Of a DNA stretch of 64,000 nt, positions 48,286 through 60,916 are shown in pieces (the stretch's first letter is position 1; each line of letters opens with the position of its first letter). The stretch lies in contig LNGK01000004.1 in NCBI GenBank assembly GCA_001510575.1, forward strand, positions 248,001-312,000. The letters are read 5' to 3'. The notes below the pieces were generated by a model. The model ran no database searches, was not told where the DNA came from, and was given only the letters and a program-made list of their open reading frames with translations. The translations under genes and the position numbers were made by a program. The DNA comes from Knoxdaviesia capensis (lineage: Eukaryota > Ascomycota > Sordariomycetes > Microascales > Gondwanamycetaceae).

Positions 48286-50293
48286 TTAACGGTGGCCGAT
48301 GATGCTAAGCTCGTCTTCCGAATCATCGGAATCCTCCATCTCGGCCCCCGAGTCCCTGTCCGACTCGGTCTCGGAGTCTGATTCGGTCTCGGCCTCGTTA
48401 TTAGTCCCGGAAGCCATAGCCCTCGTAAACACGGAAATGTCCGTACCCCAAAATCCGAGAATGTCGTTATCAGAATCTTCGTCAAGGGACGGCGAAGCCA
48501 TGGCGGGGAGAGGATCTGGAGATGCAGATCTCGCCAAGCGCTCGGGGGTTTGGCGGTGAGAAGCTCCGGCTAGACCGCCCTGTGATGAGTGTCGTCGGAC
48601 TGCCTGCCGGGTTGGCTGTTGAGGGGCGGAGCTGCTCGGAATCGGCGCAGGAACAACATCAAGGCTAGAAGCTTCTGAAGTAGCGTCTGGTGAAGATGAA
48701 CCTCCAGATGATGATGATGATGACGAGCCGTCAGATCCAAGAAGCTGTAGCTCTACCGTGTTGTATGACCGACACACAGCACATTTTAAACCCAGCCAAT
48801 GGTACTTGACAGTGCTCTTTGTCGAGCAGTCATTGCAGAGGATGATTGCCTTGGTCTTTCGCCATTCCTCCGGCATGGGCTGGTTTTGGATGGCAAAGTC
48901 CAGGTTTCGGAACTGGAACTCCATGTTGATGAGACTTTTGTTGCATAACGGGCACTTGTATGATGTTTTGGTATACTCCGTATAGCAGCGCTGGTGAATG
49001 CTGTGGCCACAGTTCATGAAGACCACAGGCCGAGGCGATGTGAACATGTACTCGCCGCAGATGGGACAATCACAGTCGGTTGACCGCTCGATACATTTAT
49101 GAGACTTCTGGATAGTCATGGATATGCAGGTCGAGCAGGTCTATAAGAGAAGGTGAAAAGATTGGTCAGTAAAGTGGCACTTCTCGGGCCAACGCCAAAC
49201 TGCATGTATTTGTCTCAAGAAAACACGAACTAACCTTGCAGTGGAAAAAGTCCTTTCCAAGTCCGCGGCCGCGCCTGCAAATGCCACAATCGCCACAATG
49301 GTAGATCTTCCGGTCGGTGCGGTCTTCCCACAACTTGCACATGTTGCAGTAATATTGGCCGACCGTGACACCGCAGTTTGTGCAAACATCAGATGCGCGC
49401 TGGGCGCAGCCACACAGCATGCACAGCATGTTCTTCGTGTCTTTTCGAATCAGCGCGTGGTCTTCGGCGGCATCGTGGCAGAACCGGCACGTATACCACC
49501 GTTGGCACGTGGAGCACTGCATCTTCGCCTTGCGGTGGTAGTGTTGGCATCCCAGAACGGGCGGATATGACCGAGAAGCATACTTATCGTCCGGGGGCGC
49601 GTACGTGGGAGCAACATCCTCCTCGGTCAGGACGAACGTCTCGAATGGAGGTGCGTCGGCGGGATGAGAAGAGTGATTCCAAAACTTGAGAGACTCGAGG
49701 GGACCAGAGGGCAGAGCAGGCTCGCGAGACTCGGCAAGAGGGCGGATTGCGTGATGCGTAGGAGATGAAGCAATGTCTTTGCCCGTGATTACATGATGTT
49801 TGTGGTAGCCCTCCATCAGGGCTTCATGCATTTGCCGAGCCTTGTCCAGCGACGGGGAGTCTTGCGCTTGGATTAGCTGCAAGCGTCTCCGCAGCACGCT
49901 ATTTCCGTCATCTTCGGGGATACTTAGAGAGGCTGGCGACGGATTTTCGGGGGATGTCTGGGCCGAGGCAGCTGATGGGGTTTGAGGTGGGCCAGACGAC
50001 GAGGCATCGTCAATGACGGCTTCTTCGGTGGGGGCCGGAGTTACAACTACCGACGCCACAGGGGATGCGACTGCGGTAGCAGGGCTGGGGAAAGATTGGG
50101 CTGGCGATCGGTCAATTCTTATGGCTGAAGCAAGCTGTGGGGAAGCAACCGCGGTGGTATCTGATTCCGGGGATGGGGGGGCTTCGGGAGCCGAGTCGGG
50201 CTCTCCCGACAGGGCAGATCTTGAGATTTCCGATAGGCGCCGGGCCTGGCGTAGGACGGGATTGATGATGAAGTCAGATACCAAGGAAGCCAT
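48286..50293 (-). CDS. CHY zinc finger and RING E3 ubiquitin ligase (RCHY1/Pirh2-like)
   Basis: Two exons, 49235-50293 and 48286-49140, give 637 residues. About 215 disordered, Pro/Ser/Ala-rich residues come first. The CHY zinc finger begins LGCQHYHRKAKMQCSTCQRW and continues CRFCHDAAEDH and MLCMLCGCAQRASDVCTNCG. The CTCHY part has YYCNMCKLWED, IYHCGDCGICRRGRGLGKDF. The RING is DCDCPICGEYMFTS, FMNCGHSIHQRCYTEY, YKCPLCNKS, followed by a zinc-ribbon (ILCNDCSTKSTVKYHWLGLK). A Ser/Asp/Glu-rich tail ends the protein. Homologues ubiquitinate nuclear and cytosolic targets; fungal substrates are unknown. The intron lies between the CTCHY and RING parts. Confidence 0.92.
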
Positions 50294-53200
50294 TGGATCT
50301 AAAACGTGGCCAGAGGACACGCCCCTGGGTTGAAGATGGGGGTCGAAATTGGGCGTTCACGAGCCAGAGGAATGACCAGTGCGGATTTGCGTGGGGTGAG
50401 AGAAATCCAAGAACTCTCGAGGGGTTAGCAAGAGAAAGAGAAGAGAGGAGAGGAGAGAAAGGAGCACAAGAAAAAGAGGGAAGATGCCGGCTCCTGTAGG
50501 AAAGAATTAAGAAGATATCCCCAAAACCGAGCAGTGAAAAAGAGTGGACTGATAGAGATGCTATGTGAGTGGGAGGGCCCTGGATAATAGAAGAAACAAA
50601 GCCCAGGCCAAGCGGTGAGAATGGTTGAGAAGACGCTGATTGGGAACGATAACAGCAAATGGGTGATAAGATAGGCCAATTGAAGATCCTGGTAGTTTCG
50701 GTGGACGGCAATCCACTAATCCGACAACTCGATCGGGCTAGGTACGGTAGTGATACTCCGGATTGTGTACGTAGGAACACATGAATCGGCGGATGCAATC
50801 TATGGCGGGGTACAGTCACAACGTCGGGATCGAGAAGAGAGAAGCACTCGCGGTGATAATGTCGCCGAGGGGGAGAGAGCGAAGCGGAGCTTGTGTTTGT
50901 GCAAACGGGAAGTTCCGATATGCAACTTGGGATTGGATGGAGATACGATAGGACTGATAGTTGATCCGGACAGACTGACGATATATGAGCCGTAGCGAAG
51001 AAACGACAGACAAGACGTAGGATTGATAGAGTATGCAGTGATATCAGATAAATCTCGTGACAAAGCTAGACGTCCCCGGCCAGGAGAGAGAGAAAGAATG
51101 CGGAGATGGGCGATAGTGCAGGAATTCGGAGGAGATTGGTGGATATGAAGATAAAAGTTGGAAACAAATGGCGACGATGGGACTGGAATTAGAGAAGAAG
51201 CGGAGGAGAAAAGGAAAGAGGAGGGAGAAGAGACAAAAGGAGAGAAAAGAGAAGATGAGAGAGGAAGAGTAGATATGTTCGATTCAGTAGCAAGTTGGGG
51301 CCAGCTGTCAGTCAGCAGCGGGGATTGGAAGGAGCGATGCCGAAATAAAAGAAGCAGGTGCGCAAACAGGGCGATTGGAAAAGAGGAGGGAAGGAACTAT
51401 TAATGTACTATTCCTTTTCGGTGCTGGGATTCTTAGCTTAGTTCGGGAACGATGGTAAGTAATAAGTCAGGTCAGGTCAAGTCATTTTTGGGACTTGGGA
51501 ATTAGGCTACGCCACACCACTTAGGGTCAGACAGCTTCAGCAGATGCTCCCAGCCCAAAGACACCTCAGAGACAGGCAAGACAAGACAGGATGAGCACGA
51601 GATAAAATGAGAGAGAGACGGGCACATGAGCAAGAGGAGGAAGAATCCGGACTTCCCTCCGGGCTTTGTTTCTTTTCTTTTCCCCTGAGGTGGTGAAGAG
51701 CCAGCAAACGAACAGTCGCAGGTTTCTCTCAGAGTCAAGCCACACGAGCCCGGGACACGCGCGCGCAAACGCTTCTGAGTGTCGGTGTTGTCTGGATAGG
51801 TACAAGCACGTCCCTTCCTAGGTATACATTACGATGAGCTGCGTCGTGTTGTGATAAGCATTACATGGTTCCGTGGGACGCATATCTGGTGTCAGCACCG
51901 GAAAGGGCTGAAGGAGAACGAGTCCATGGAACTGTTGTTATGCATATCGCGAATGGTGGTGCGGGCAATGTGTGGCGCCCAACGGGCCAATAGTGCAACT
52001 TATCACATAACACCAGCAACCATCCCCCCCACGCAACCATAAATAACGCGCATGAGCTAACGGAAGGCACGAACACCAAGAGCATCGCAGCTGCCGTTCT
52101 TTTTGCACTACTCAAGCCGGGAAGCTTCAGAAACAAGCCCAAATACAGAGTGTGTGGGGGGTGGCAGGAACTGCGTGAGCGTGGCAGGTGCGACCGGCAC
52201 CGGATCGTGTGCGCAAATCAGGTCCTGGTCAGGCCTGCTCTTTCCCTGTTTGAGTTGTTTGCACCTGCCCCAGGTCCACTGATCTGGTCATTCAGGTTGA
52301 TTTTTGGGGACATGTGAAAGTGGCCCTCCTTACAGGGCAGGCAGGCAAACCCGTTGGGCTGGTAAGGATTTCCCTGGTGTGTGACGCCTTTTACTTAACA
52401 GCTCAACACTAAATGACGGAAGACGCAGCCAAATGCGGTTAGGGCATAATATAGCACGCAAAGTTCCAAGTTGCAGGCGACCTGGTTCGATCGGCTCAGA
52501 ATGTTCTCTCCGCTCTGAAGACGCTGCAAAAGCTTCTCCTATCAATTATCTTGCTTCGTACCGGCTTAGCTTACACGGGACACTGCCATTTATTTCTGGG
52601 CTGGCTCTGTTTCTAACCTGCTGTTCTAAGCTGACAGTCAGCCATCGTATTCTATGTATATACTCAGCTTTGTGTCCTGAGATATACGAAGAATGAGAGC
52701 ATCTTCCTTGCTTCTTCTGATAGACCTAGCTAATGTCTCTCGTACTGGAATGGAAGATCACGCATTTTATCTGGCCGGAAACCACGCAAATGCCGGAGAG
52801 ATGACGAAAAAAAAAACTGCTGGTACACCAAATCCGGGGTGGGAATGTTTCCCCCCTGTCGCTGCCTATGTACTGTAGATTGAGGAGCATTCCAGCATCG
52901 AAGGCGGCCCTATTCGGGAGAGGCAGTCTTAGAGATTCTACGGTCCAACGTCAGTGCTTCACTATTGCCTGGTTTGTCTTGCATTCTGCATGGGACGGGT
53001 TATCACCTGTTATCGAGTTTTCAGAGGGCAAAAGGCATACTGGAATCCGCATGAAAGAACATTCTAGCGTCTGGGGCCACATATAGTTGGGGTTCGAGTT
53101 CCTCTTCTCCGGACATATATCTTGCTTGCTGTTGCTCCCGTCTTCGGCATGGTTCGGCCCAGCTCGGCCCCCGCCCGTGACATCTGCAACCCGAGAGCCG

Positions 53201-53445
53201 ATTCCGCCGTTGTATTATCAAAGCGTGTCACTTAATATTTCCAGCGAGTAAACCTGGTGAACCGTTATCTAAGTTTCTTTTGCTTTTTTGAAATTAACGT
53301 TATACTCACGTGCCCACGAGTGATGCGTGATGCACACCCCCAAGAAACGGGGGAACCCGAATGTACTCTATAACGCCTCTCCACGATACTTCAAGCCCCG
53401 GCCACCGCTAGAACTGAAATGGTTCGCCTTGGGTCCTCGTCGCAA
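50294..53445. other. 3.2-kb gene-poor region
   Basis: From 50300 to 51400 the plus strand is purine-rich, consistent with promoter and leader of the minus-strand CHY/RING gene. From 51400 to 53400 I see no coding frame, tRNA or repeat unit I can delimit. Confidence 0.45.
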
Positions 53446-53927
53446 TCAGTCCGGAGACACCAGTCTAGGGCTAGATAGATGACTGAGTGGAGGGGCTGGA
53501 ATAGCGAACCCTCCAGGCATCTCATACGATGCTCCCAGTTCAGTGTCCCGCTCCGTTCTACTTCTGCCTCGGCGCCGGTGGTGATGCCTGTGGTGGTGGT
53601 GATAGTGCCGGGGAGCACGGGGAGGTCGCGGTTGGGTGATGAAGAAGCGCCGCATTTGAAAGGTCGACACGTGTGTTGGTCGCCGACCCGGCCGTCTGGC
53701 CCAAATACAGCCAACGATCACGAAAACGCCCACGAACGCCAGAACGATGCAGGTGATGGCTCCAGCGGAGAGACCTGATTCTTCCACCATCGTGCCAGAG
53801 ACTGGGATGCCAGGGGACTTTGGGAGTGGTGCTGTTGGAAACCTCCAGTAAGGTTGGTGGTATTACCAGCAGATATAGGGTGCGCTGGGGGAAGAGCTCT
53901 GGTGGTATTCGGAAGAAGACCTCCCAT
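53446..53927 (-). CDS. small single-pass membrane protein
   Basis: Proposed exons 53867-53927 and 53446-53801, joined over a 65-base intron (donor GTAATA, acceptor TCCCAG), give 138 residues. The first exon encodes MGGLLPNTTRALPPAHPISA, with an N-glycosylation site (NTT). The second has one clear membrane helix, AGAITCIVLAFVGVFVIVGC, then WARR and a basic, His-rich tail (YHHHHRHHHRRRGRSR). The topology would be outside-in, without an obvious cleaved signal peptide. I do not recognise the family. Alternatively translation starts at 53790 (MVEESGLSAG), with no intron, for 114 residues. Function unknown. Confidence 0.5.
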
Positions 53928-55890
53928 GATATTTATACCTGGCCGCGGCCAGGCATATTACTGGTGTTGTAGACATCACTTGTGTCAAAGGCCAGTTATT
54001 CTCTAAGAATCCGTCGAAGTTCTGTCAATGCATGGTGGTTCCAGTCAAGACAGTCAGTTGGAATGCCTCTTGACACGTTGGGGTTCTGGGCGGGCGTTGA
54101 CGTTGACGTTTGAAACAAGCTTGATGGGTTAAACCGGGAGCAAGAGAACCAAGCGAAAGTCACAACCAACTCAAAGCGGTGGGTAAGGTGAATACCTGCG
54201 TTAATCTCCATCATCCCATCCGACGACATCTCAGAGGAAGCAGAAGATTTGAACTCCGGACACCAGAGGTCATGTTCGCCATCACGTGCTTCCGGCGCTG
54301 TGAGGGCGACGCGCCCGACTTTCGCGAACTTGGGGAACGAGCATTGGAAGTGTAGTAAAGCACGTCCGTTGCCCGCTGGTCATGTGGTGATATAGATAAT
54401 AGGGCCCACCGTTAAGTTAAGGAAGGATAGAAATGTCCTGGTGAGGGAAGCACTCCCATTTTATACTTGGAAGGAGCAACCAGCCAGCAGGAGAATGAAA
54501 CAGGGAATGGAACGCAACAGGCAGTCGCGCAAACGAGCACATGGGCACCTTCCTTTGCAAAGAAAGCCCTAGGGCAAGAGAAAATACCCACAAAACATGG
54601 CAATCAATTCTTTCTCCTTTTTTTCTTTCTTTTTCTTCCCTATCTCTGTTTTCTTCTGTAACTATCACCATCCCTCAAATGTGGTGTGTTTGGCTAAACA
54701 AAGAAACAAATCTAGAAAGCTTGACCCCTAGCATCTTTTTCTCTGGTTTCTTTTTTTGACGTCTCGCCAGCTCCACATTCCAGTCTCTTAGCCAATAGAA
54801 ACACTCTCCGCGGTCTTCTTTTTGCTCACCGCCTAAATCCACTTCCAAAGACAACAAACGCGACAAGGCGCAGAGTCGCAAACTGCTTCTCGAAGGTCCG
54901 AGTTCCCATATAATCCCATCCATAATATCTCCTCCAGCTGGTGATCAGGATTAAAGAAACATTCACAATATAAGGAGTTGGTCTCCTATTGTATCTGCTC
55001 TTGTGACCCTGGATTGGCCTTTGGTTTCCTGCAGCAGCAACAACACGGCACCAGACCACTTCTCAAACAAAGGAGAGAGTTCCAGGACAGAAAGCTATCT
55101 TCTTATTCTTTCTGCCACACGCGCAAACCCCCAGCATCTTCATCTTCTTCTTCATTCTTCGTGTGGTTCCAGTGTTGGTAGACTCACCAACACCCCGATC
55201 CGCCCTTTTCTCTCCCACCATCACCATCCGTTAGCAAATGTGGCAGGATTACCCCTATCCAGCACTTGCCCCATTGACATAGAGAGAACCAGGTCTGTAC
55301 ATACTCCTGTATTCAGTTACCAAAGGTCACCTACTTACAACTTGAGTACTATAGACTACATCACGTCCCTAATTTTCGGCTCTCTACTACCCTTTGGCTG
55401 TTTAGGGTTTGTGAACCCTTAGGAACCTTCAAGGCTTAAGGGGACTGGGCCTTCATTGTTTTTTTTTTGTGTTAAGAGGAAGGCACATAGCTCTTTGTTC
55501 CTAAACAAAGAACTTGGGTTTTAGTGACTGTGTGGGTGAGTGCAGTGTTGATATCAACAATCCCTAGTCCAACAATTCTTTGTCACCATCCTTAATTCAA
55601 TCCAATTTCCCCTGCCTAGGATTTCCTTCTCTAATCAACATCCTCTTTCTAGATAAGTCACGTCACCGACTTATCTGTATTGTCTTTTTTCTTAGCATCC
55701 TTGTTCATTGAGAGACTGAGGCAAGCTTCATCCAAGTCTTATTCAACTCAGGCTTGTTGTCAACCTCACATTCCATGTTCTCAGGCTGTCATCAGGGGCC
55801 TAGTGTGTCTGCATAGTGTCATAACCACCAGACTCACTTAGCTGGATTGGGCCTTATACACACCCCCTGAAGGACCGCCCGGTCTCCGTC
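53928..55890. other. 2-kb spacer upstream of the SUN gene
   Basis: No gene is supported. A CACGTG core lies at 54283-54288 and a telomere-like TTAGGGTTT at 55402-55410. The short frames here are not coding by composition. Confidence 0.45.
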
Positions 55891-58800
55891 ATGCCCCCGA
55901 GACGGAGCCGTTTCAACCAGGGCACCGAAAGCCCTGCCGAACCCGGGGTCAACTTGGCCCCCAACAGCGCCGCCAGTGATCTTGCCCCCGTCGGCAAATT
56001 TTCCACAAGCTACGGATCCGATTATGGCGTGGCCGTCCCTGTTTACGATCCGTACCTCGGCCAAGAACGGGATCTGGAGACCATCATCGATGCGGCCCGG
56101 AAACCTCCCACCATCCGGGACGATGACTTAAATGTATTGCAGGACACTCCTCGTGCCACTCGTCGGCCTGGTCGTCCACGACGGACCCCGGTTCGAGACA
56201 CCTCTCCCGCCGCCAGATCTCAGCAAAACCAGGAAGCCGCCCCTCTACAACCCGTTCAGTTGGTTCCTCAGCCCTCTGTATCTGCTCCGAATGCTCGTGC
56301 TTCGGGACGTCTCGGACGAAGACCACAAACCCCTGGGCCGGGCGTGGTGGCGAAATCCCGCGCCGTACGTGCTATCTCCCGTCACGACTCGTCGTCGCCC
56401 TCTCCACGGATCATCCATGTTGCCGATGATAGCGACCCAGCATACAACCACGCCGCGTCAGCCGAAGGCGAGGTGAAACAGGCTGGACGTCAACGCAGAC
56501 AGCATCTCGAGCAAAACGCGGCTGTTGACGAGAGGCAAGCTGTCGCCAACGGGGGAATCGACGAAGCAGCGCTGAGGCGCCAGGAGGAAGATGATCGCAT
56601 GTTGAGAGATCAGGAGGCTGCACAACGCCGAGCAGAGAAGAAATTTGAACGGGAACGGTTACGTCGCATCGAACAGGGCAAAACGGCCGATACACGCCAG
56701 TCTGCGGAAACAGAAGCGGAGCGACCGCGACCACAACAGTTACAATCTACCCCAGCAAACGCTCGAGGCAGTGCCAGCGGAAATAATGCTTCGGTGTCTG
56801 CTTCAGCGGAGACCCCAGACCAACTACAGATCAGCCCGGAAAACTGGAACGCTATCCTCGATGAATCCTTTCTACGTGACGCTGGTTTCCTGTCACCTGG
56901 CCCTGGGCCCCGAAACCCCGACATTGTCATAACACGTCCAACCGTCGACGAAGTCCTAGCCAGCCCCAGCAGTTTCCAAAAGCTCAACGAGATCTTCAAG
57001 TCCACTCGCATCCTCCCTCGAAGAACCGACCCCATTACCGGCAACACCCCGCCTAACAACAATTTTCTCTCGCCAAACGCCGCCCGACGACGACCACGTC
57101 CTGCCACCACCACTCCCTCCCCAGAGCCTTCTCCCACACTTGGTGGCCGTCTCCTGCAGTCAGTCAAGAGCCTGTTCACGCGGAAGCCGGCTGCACCAGA
57201 GCCGAATGCCCGCAGAGGTGCTGCATCTGGCGTTCCTAAGCAACCCCCCACCGTCACAGTTATCAACACTGCAACCCGCCCGAATCATGGCAACCCCGCC
57301 TCTCGCACTCCGTGGTTCGGCGCAAGGGTGATCAACGCGATTTGGAACCTCGAGTGGTATTCAATAATAGAGGAACTGCTCAAGTTTCTCCTTCTTTTTT
57401 TGGCACTCTGTATAGGATTCTTCTTCTACAGGCAGATCCTCGGCTTCCCGTATCGCATGTGGACCAGCATTCGCGAGGTTTACTGGGAGGTCCCTTCTCT
57501 GCCTCGAATCCCAATATCAGTCCCCAGCATAGGCATGCCGAACCTATCTCTCCCGAAATTCTCTCTTCCCTCCTTCGGGTTCTCCGATCCTCACATCGAC
57601 TTTGGTGATGACGCTGGGTCTGCCTGGGGCGCCATGCGCCAACTCGAGAAGGAAATCAACGCGTTGCGAAAATCCAACAAGGTCCACGACGAAACCCTGG
57701 CAAAGCTCGAGAAGATGATTCCAAGCGCTATCCACATGGAGAAGGCAGCCAATGGCAAGTTGAAGGTCCCAGCCGACCTTTACTATGCGCTTCGCGATAT
57801 GATGAAGTCGGACGATACAATCTTCACGTTTGAAAAGTCATGGTCTGGTGGTCACCAGGTGTCGCCTGATACCCCATGGAACGCCATCAAGTCTCGCCTA
57901 CAGCAGGATGGATTTCTCCAAGGCAATGCTGCCCAGGCCGAGATGGAGAAGGCGTCCAAGACCTGGAACGCGTGGCTCAAGATCAACGAGAAGAAGATTG
58001 AAGATGCCATCCGGGACATGAAGAGCAAGACTGACTCGACGAAGCCGGGCAGCAACAACAGCAACAGCAATACCAAACTGCCAGCAGACGTGCTTACGAA
58101 GGCGGAGTTTCTGCGCCTGATGAAGACGGATTTCACGACACACCGCCACGAGATGCAAAGTGAGCTCGCTAACTTGGAGAAGCGTCTTGAGAAGGTGGTT
58201 AAAGATACCGTGGCCGCATCCCTGAAGAAGCAGAAGGCTGGTGTGACGGCAGCCGAGGTGTCGACGATTGTTCGCAATATGGTGAAGCAGGCGGTAGCCA
58301 ACGCGCAGCTCAAAGGCGTGGCGCGAGGAGGTGTGGGCGGTAACTGGGACACCCAACTCCGCCACCGCATCAACTTCTTTTCCCGCGGTACCGGTGCGGT
58401 CGTCGATCCGCACCGCAGTTCGCCCACGTGGAACCCGCCCGATGCCAAGATCGGGTCTACAGAATGGCTGCACTGGCACCGCGGCGCAGCGATCCCGCTG
58501 CCGCCCTTGGCGGCGCTGATGGCCTGGGAGGACCCCGGCGACTGCTGGTGTGGCTCTATCGGAACGGACCGCAACGGCCAGCCCCAGGGCATCAGCCTGG
58601 TGGTGCTTCTCGGGCGGCTGATCACGCCGCAGCACGTGGTCATCGAGCATATTCCGCGGGGCGCCTCGCTGGACGCGGACGCCGCGCCGCGCGAAATCGA
58701 GGTGTGGGTGTACATCGAGGAAGTCGGCCAGCGCGCGCGCGTCGAAGCCTTCTCGGCGGCCACGTTCCCGAACCCGTCGCTGGCGGTCGACGGCACGCCG

Positions 58801-59037
58801 ATGGCGCGGCCGCCGCGCAACGACGGGTTCGTCAAGGTCGGGCAGTTCACCTACGACGCGGCGGATGCGGCGGCGGCCGACGGCGTGTATATCCACCGGC
58901 TATCGTCCGAGCTTGAGGTGCTCGGCGTGGCGACGGATGTGGTGCGGCTCGTGGTCACGCAGAACGAGGGCAATCCGCTGAAGACGTGCTTGTACCGCGT
59001 GCGGATGTATGGCGTGAACCAGGAGCCGAACCACTAG
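55891..59037 (+). CDS. SAD1: SUN-domain nuclear envelope protein (Sad1-like)
   Basis: One uninterrupted exon of 1048 residues. The first ~490 residues are disordered and charged, on the nucleoplasmic side. A membrane helix follows at about 496-516 (LLKFLLLFLALCIGFFFY). A luminal coiled coil spans about 575-780 (RQLEKEINALRKSNKVHDE, ELANLEKRLEKVVKD). The SUN domain fills the last ~230 residues: INFFSRGTGAVVDPHRSSPT, WCGSIGTDRNGQPQGISLVV, ITPQHVVIEHIPRGASLDAD, IEVWVYIEEVGQRARV and TCLYRVRMYGVNQEP. SUN proteins pair with KASH proteins across the perinuclear space, holding the spindle pole body and telomeres at the envelope. Lack of introns in so long a gene is unusual beside its neighbours. Confidence 0.92.
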   Translation: MPPRRSRFNQGTESPAEPGVNLAPNSAASDLAPVGKFSTSYGSDYGVAVPVYDPYLGQERDLETIIDAARKPPTIRDDDLNVLQDTPRATRRPGRPRRTPVRDTSPAARSQQNQEAAPLQPVQLVPQPSVSAPNARASGRLGRRPQTPGPGVVAKSRAVRAISRHDSSSPSPRIIHVADDSDPAYNHAASAEGEVKQAGRQRRQHLEQNAAVDERQAVANGGIDEAALRRQEEDDRMLRDQEAAQRRAEKKFERERLRRIEQGKTADTRQSAETEAERPRPQQLQSTPANARGSASGNNASVSASAETPDQLQISPENWNAILDESFLRDAGFLSPGPGPRNPDIVITRPTVDEVLASPSSFQKLNEIFKSTRILPRRTDPITGNTPPNNNFLSPNAARRRPRPATTTPSPEPSPTLGGRLLQSVKSLFTRKPAAPEPNARRGAASGVPKQPPTVTVINTATRPNHGNPASRTPWFGARVINAIWNLEWYSIIEELLKFLLLFLALCIGFFFYRQILGFPYRMWTSIREVYWEVPSLPRIPISVPSIGMPNLSLPKFSLPSFGFSDPHIDFGDDAGSAWGAMRQLEKEINALRKSNKVHDETLAKLEKMIPSAIHMEKAANGKLKVPADLYYALRDMMKSDDTIFTFEKSWSGGHQVSPDTPWNAIKSRLQQDGFLQGNAAQAEMEKASKTWNAWLKINEKKIEDAIRDMKSKTDSTKPGSNNSNSNTKLPADVLTKAEFLRLMKTDFTTHRHEMQSELANLEKRLEKVVKDTVAASLKKQKAGVTAAEVSTIVRNMVKQAVANAQLKGVARGGVGGNWDTQLRHRINFFSRGTGAVVDPHRSSPTWNPPDAKIGSTEWLHWHRGAAIPLPPLAALMAWEDPGDCWCGSIGTDRNGQPQGISLVVLLGRLITPQHVVIEHIPRGASLDADAAPREIEVWVYIEEVGQRARVEAFSAATFPNPSLAVDGTPMARPPRNDGFVKVGQFTYDAADAAAADGVYIHRLSSELEVLGVATDVVRLVVTQNEGNPLKTCLYRVRMYGVNQEPNH

Positions 59038-59801
59038 CTGTTTTTATCTCTTGGGTGAACATGATGGTCTATGGCGTTTCCTGTTGTTTTTGTGTCGTTT
59101 TCTTGTTCCTATTCTTGTTCCTATTCTTGTTCTGGTTCCTGTATATGTCTTGATATCGGATCTTAACGCTTTGTTGGGCCGAAAGGAGTACACATGCTGT
59201 TTTCTTCTTGTTTCACGGTTCACATGTTACTTTGAGTTTTTCCTTCTGTATTTCTGGGTCCGGGTCACGGAAAGCGAGTCTTGACATTGTGTTGATTGTT
59301 CTTCTGGGATGAGGGTTGTGCTTCTTCTTCTTCTTGTTCATCATTTTTTTCCCGGCTTTTCCCCCTTGCTCCCGATACCATTCCAGCAGATGCTTGCTTT
59401 TAATGCTTATCCCCTTTCTGTGTTGTATGTATTCGTTTTGCTTTGCTGATTTCCTCGTTTGTGAGTAGTTGAAACCACATGATCAACTACGTTCAGAGTG
59501 TGTTACGCAGTTCTAAGATATGCAAAGTTAAGTCCACTACTTCTTAAGTCTATGAAGAAAAAGAAAAAGTCCCGCTATGAATTGAGAAAAGGAGGAGACA
59601 CGGTAGGAATCTTGGCCGGCTCGGGGTGAAACGGCTCTGTTACGCATCTTCGGTTGAGTGACACCCGTTCTGCTGTTCCCTCTACTCTTTTGTTTTTGTT
59701 TGCTTTTCTGTCGTCCTGGTTTCCAACGGAGACGATTGTACCCCTTCTATGCGCGTTTGTTCACTCCTTCGAAACCCCTATCGGCACACACAACCGCGTC
59801 C
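59038..59801. other. spacer between convergent genes
   Basis: T-rich 3' flank of the SUN gene with CTTGTTCCTATT repeats (59103-59130), then the 3' flank of the FAD synthase gene. No gene seen. Confidence 0.5.
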
Positions 59802-60916
59802 TCACTCCCGACCCAAACGCTCCTCATAGTCGTCCATGAGCTCGTACGCCGGGCGGAAAATCACGTCCTCCTCCTCCTCCTGTTTCTCCTCCACCACCAC
59901 GCGATTACCGTTCACGGCGCTGCCGCCCGGGGAGGCAGCCGTCGGCACGCTGCCGGACGACGACAGGCGGCGCAGAGCGGGGTTGGGCAGGGTATCGGTA
60001 GTGCCGCCGAGCGAGGTATAGCCCCGATCGTACAGCGGGCAGTAGTCGAGGCGCAGGGCGCGGATGAACGCCCAGATCTCGGCGTAGTGCCAGTCGATGA
60101 CGGGGTGCACGCGCATGAAGGCCGGCCAGTCGGCGTCGGTGGGGTCGAAGTGCGTCAGCTGCGCGCCGTGCGGGTCGGTGCGGCGCGTGCCGACCAGCAC
60201 GGCGCGCAGGGCGGTGTTGGCGGCGAGGTACGAGGCCAGCGCAGGCTTCATGGCCAGCGACGTGCGGGTCAGGTCGAGGGCGTACTCGGTGGCCGACGAG
60301 GCGACGAAGGCGTCGACCTCGGCGAACGGGTGGGCGGGGACTATGTACACGGCCTTGATGGAGGTGGGGAACGGCGGGGAAGCGGGCGCGGGGGGGGTGT
60401 GGTTCGCGGCGGGTTGGGAGTGTGGTTGCGGGGCCGGCGGCGGCGGTGTGGCTGGAGCGGGTGTTGCTGCTGCTGCTGCGGCGGCGGCGGTGGCGGCGGA
60501 GGCGGAAGACACGGGGGACGGCGTGGAGGTGGAGGTGGAGGTGGGTTCGGCGGCGTAGTGGCGGTGGAGGCCGGCGAGCAGCAGGATCAGCATGACGAGG
60601 CAGTCCTTGCCGCCGTTGTAGGAGAGGGCGAGTTCATCGGGGCTGGATATGGATCGCAAGCAGGGTCAGCATGAGCACAGCACGGCGGGCGGGGCGGGGA
60701 CGGGCAGCGCAGAAGGAGCACAGCAGCAAACAAAGCACAAAGAGCGGCATACGTGTATCGGCGCAGCGCATCAGCTACAACCTCCAGCGAGATGCGGACC
60801 TGGGCCTGCACGGCGCGCAGCAGGACGGTCGGCTGGTTGGCGGCCAGGAAGGCGTGCACGCGCGCGTCGAGGTCGCGGCACACGGCGCGCAGCGGCGGGG
60901 GGTGGGAGTCTTTCAT
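59802..60916 (-). CDS. FAD1: FAD synthase (FMN adenylyltransferase)
   Basis: Two exons, 60753-60916 and 59802-60642, give 334 residues. The PP-loop of the PAPS-reductase fold is LALSYNGGKDCLVMLILLLA, followed later by KAVYIVPAHPFAEVDAFVAS, AVLVGTRRTDPHGAQL, MRVHPVIDWHYAEIWAFIR and CPLYDRGYTSLGGTTDTLPN, all typical of Fad1. The enzyme transfers AMP from ATP to FMN in the cytosol. A Thr/Ala/Pro-rich insert of about 45 residues lies between the PP-loop helix and the next strand, longer than in yeast. A second Ser/Glu-rich insert precedes the C terminus. The intron splits a Thr codon just before the PP-loop. Confidence 0.9.
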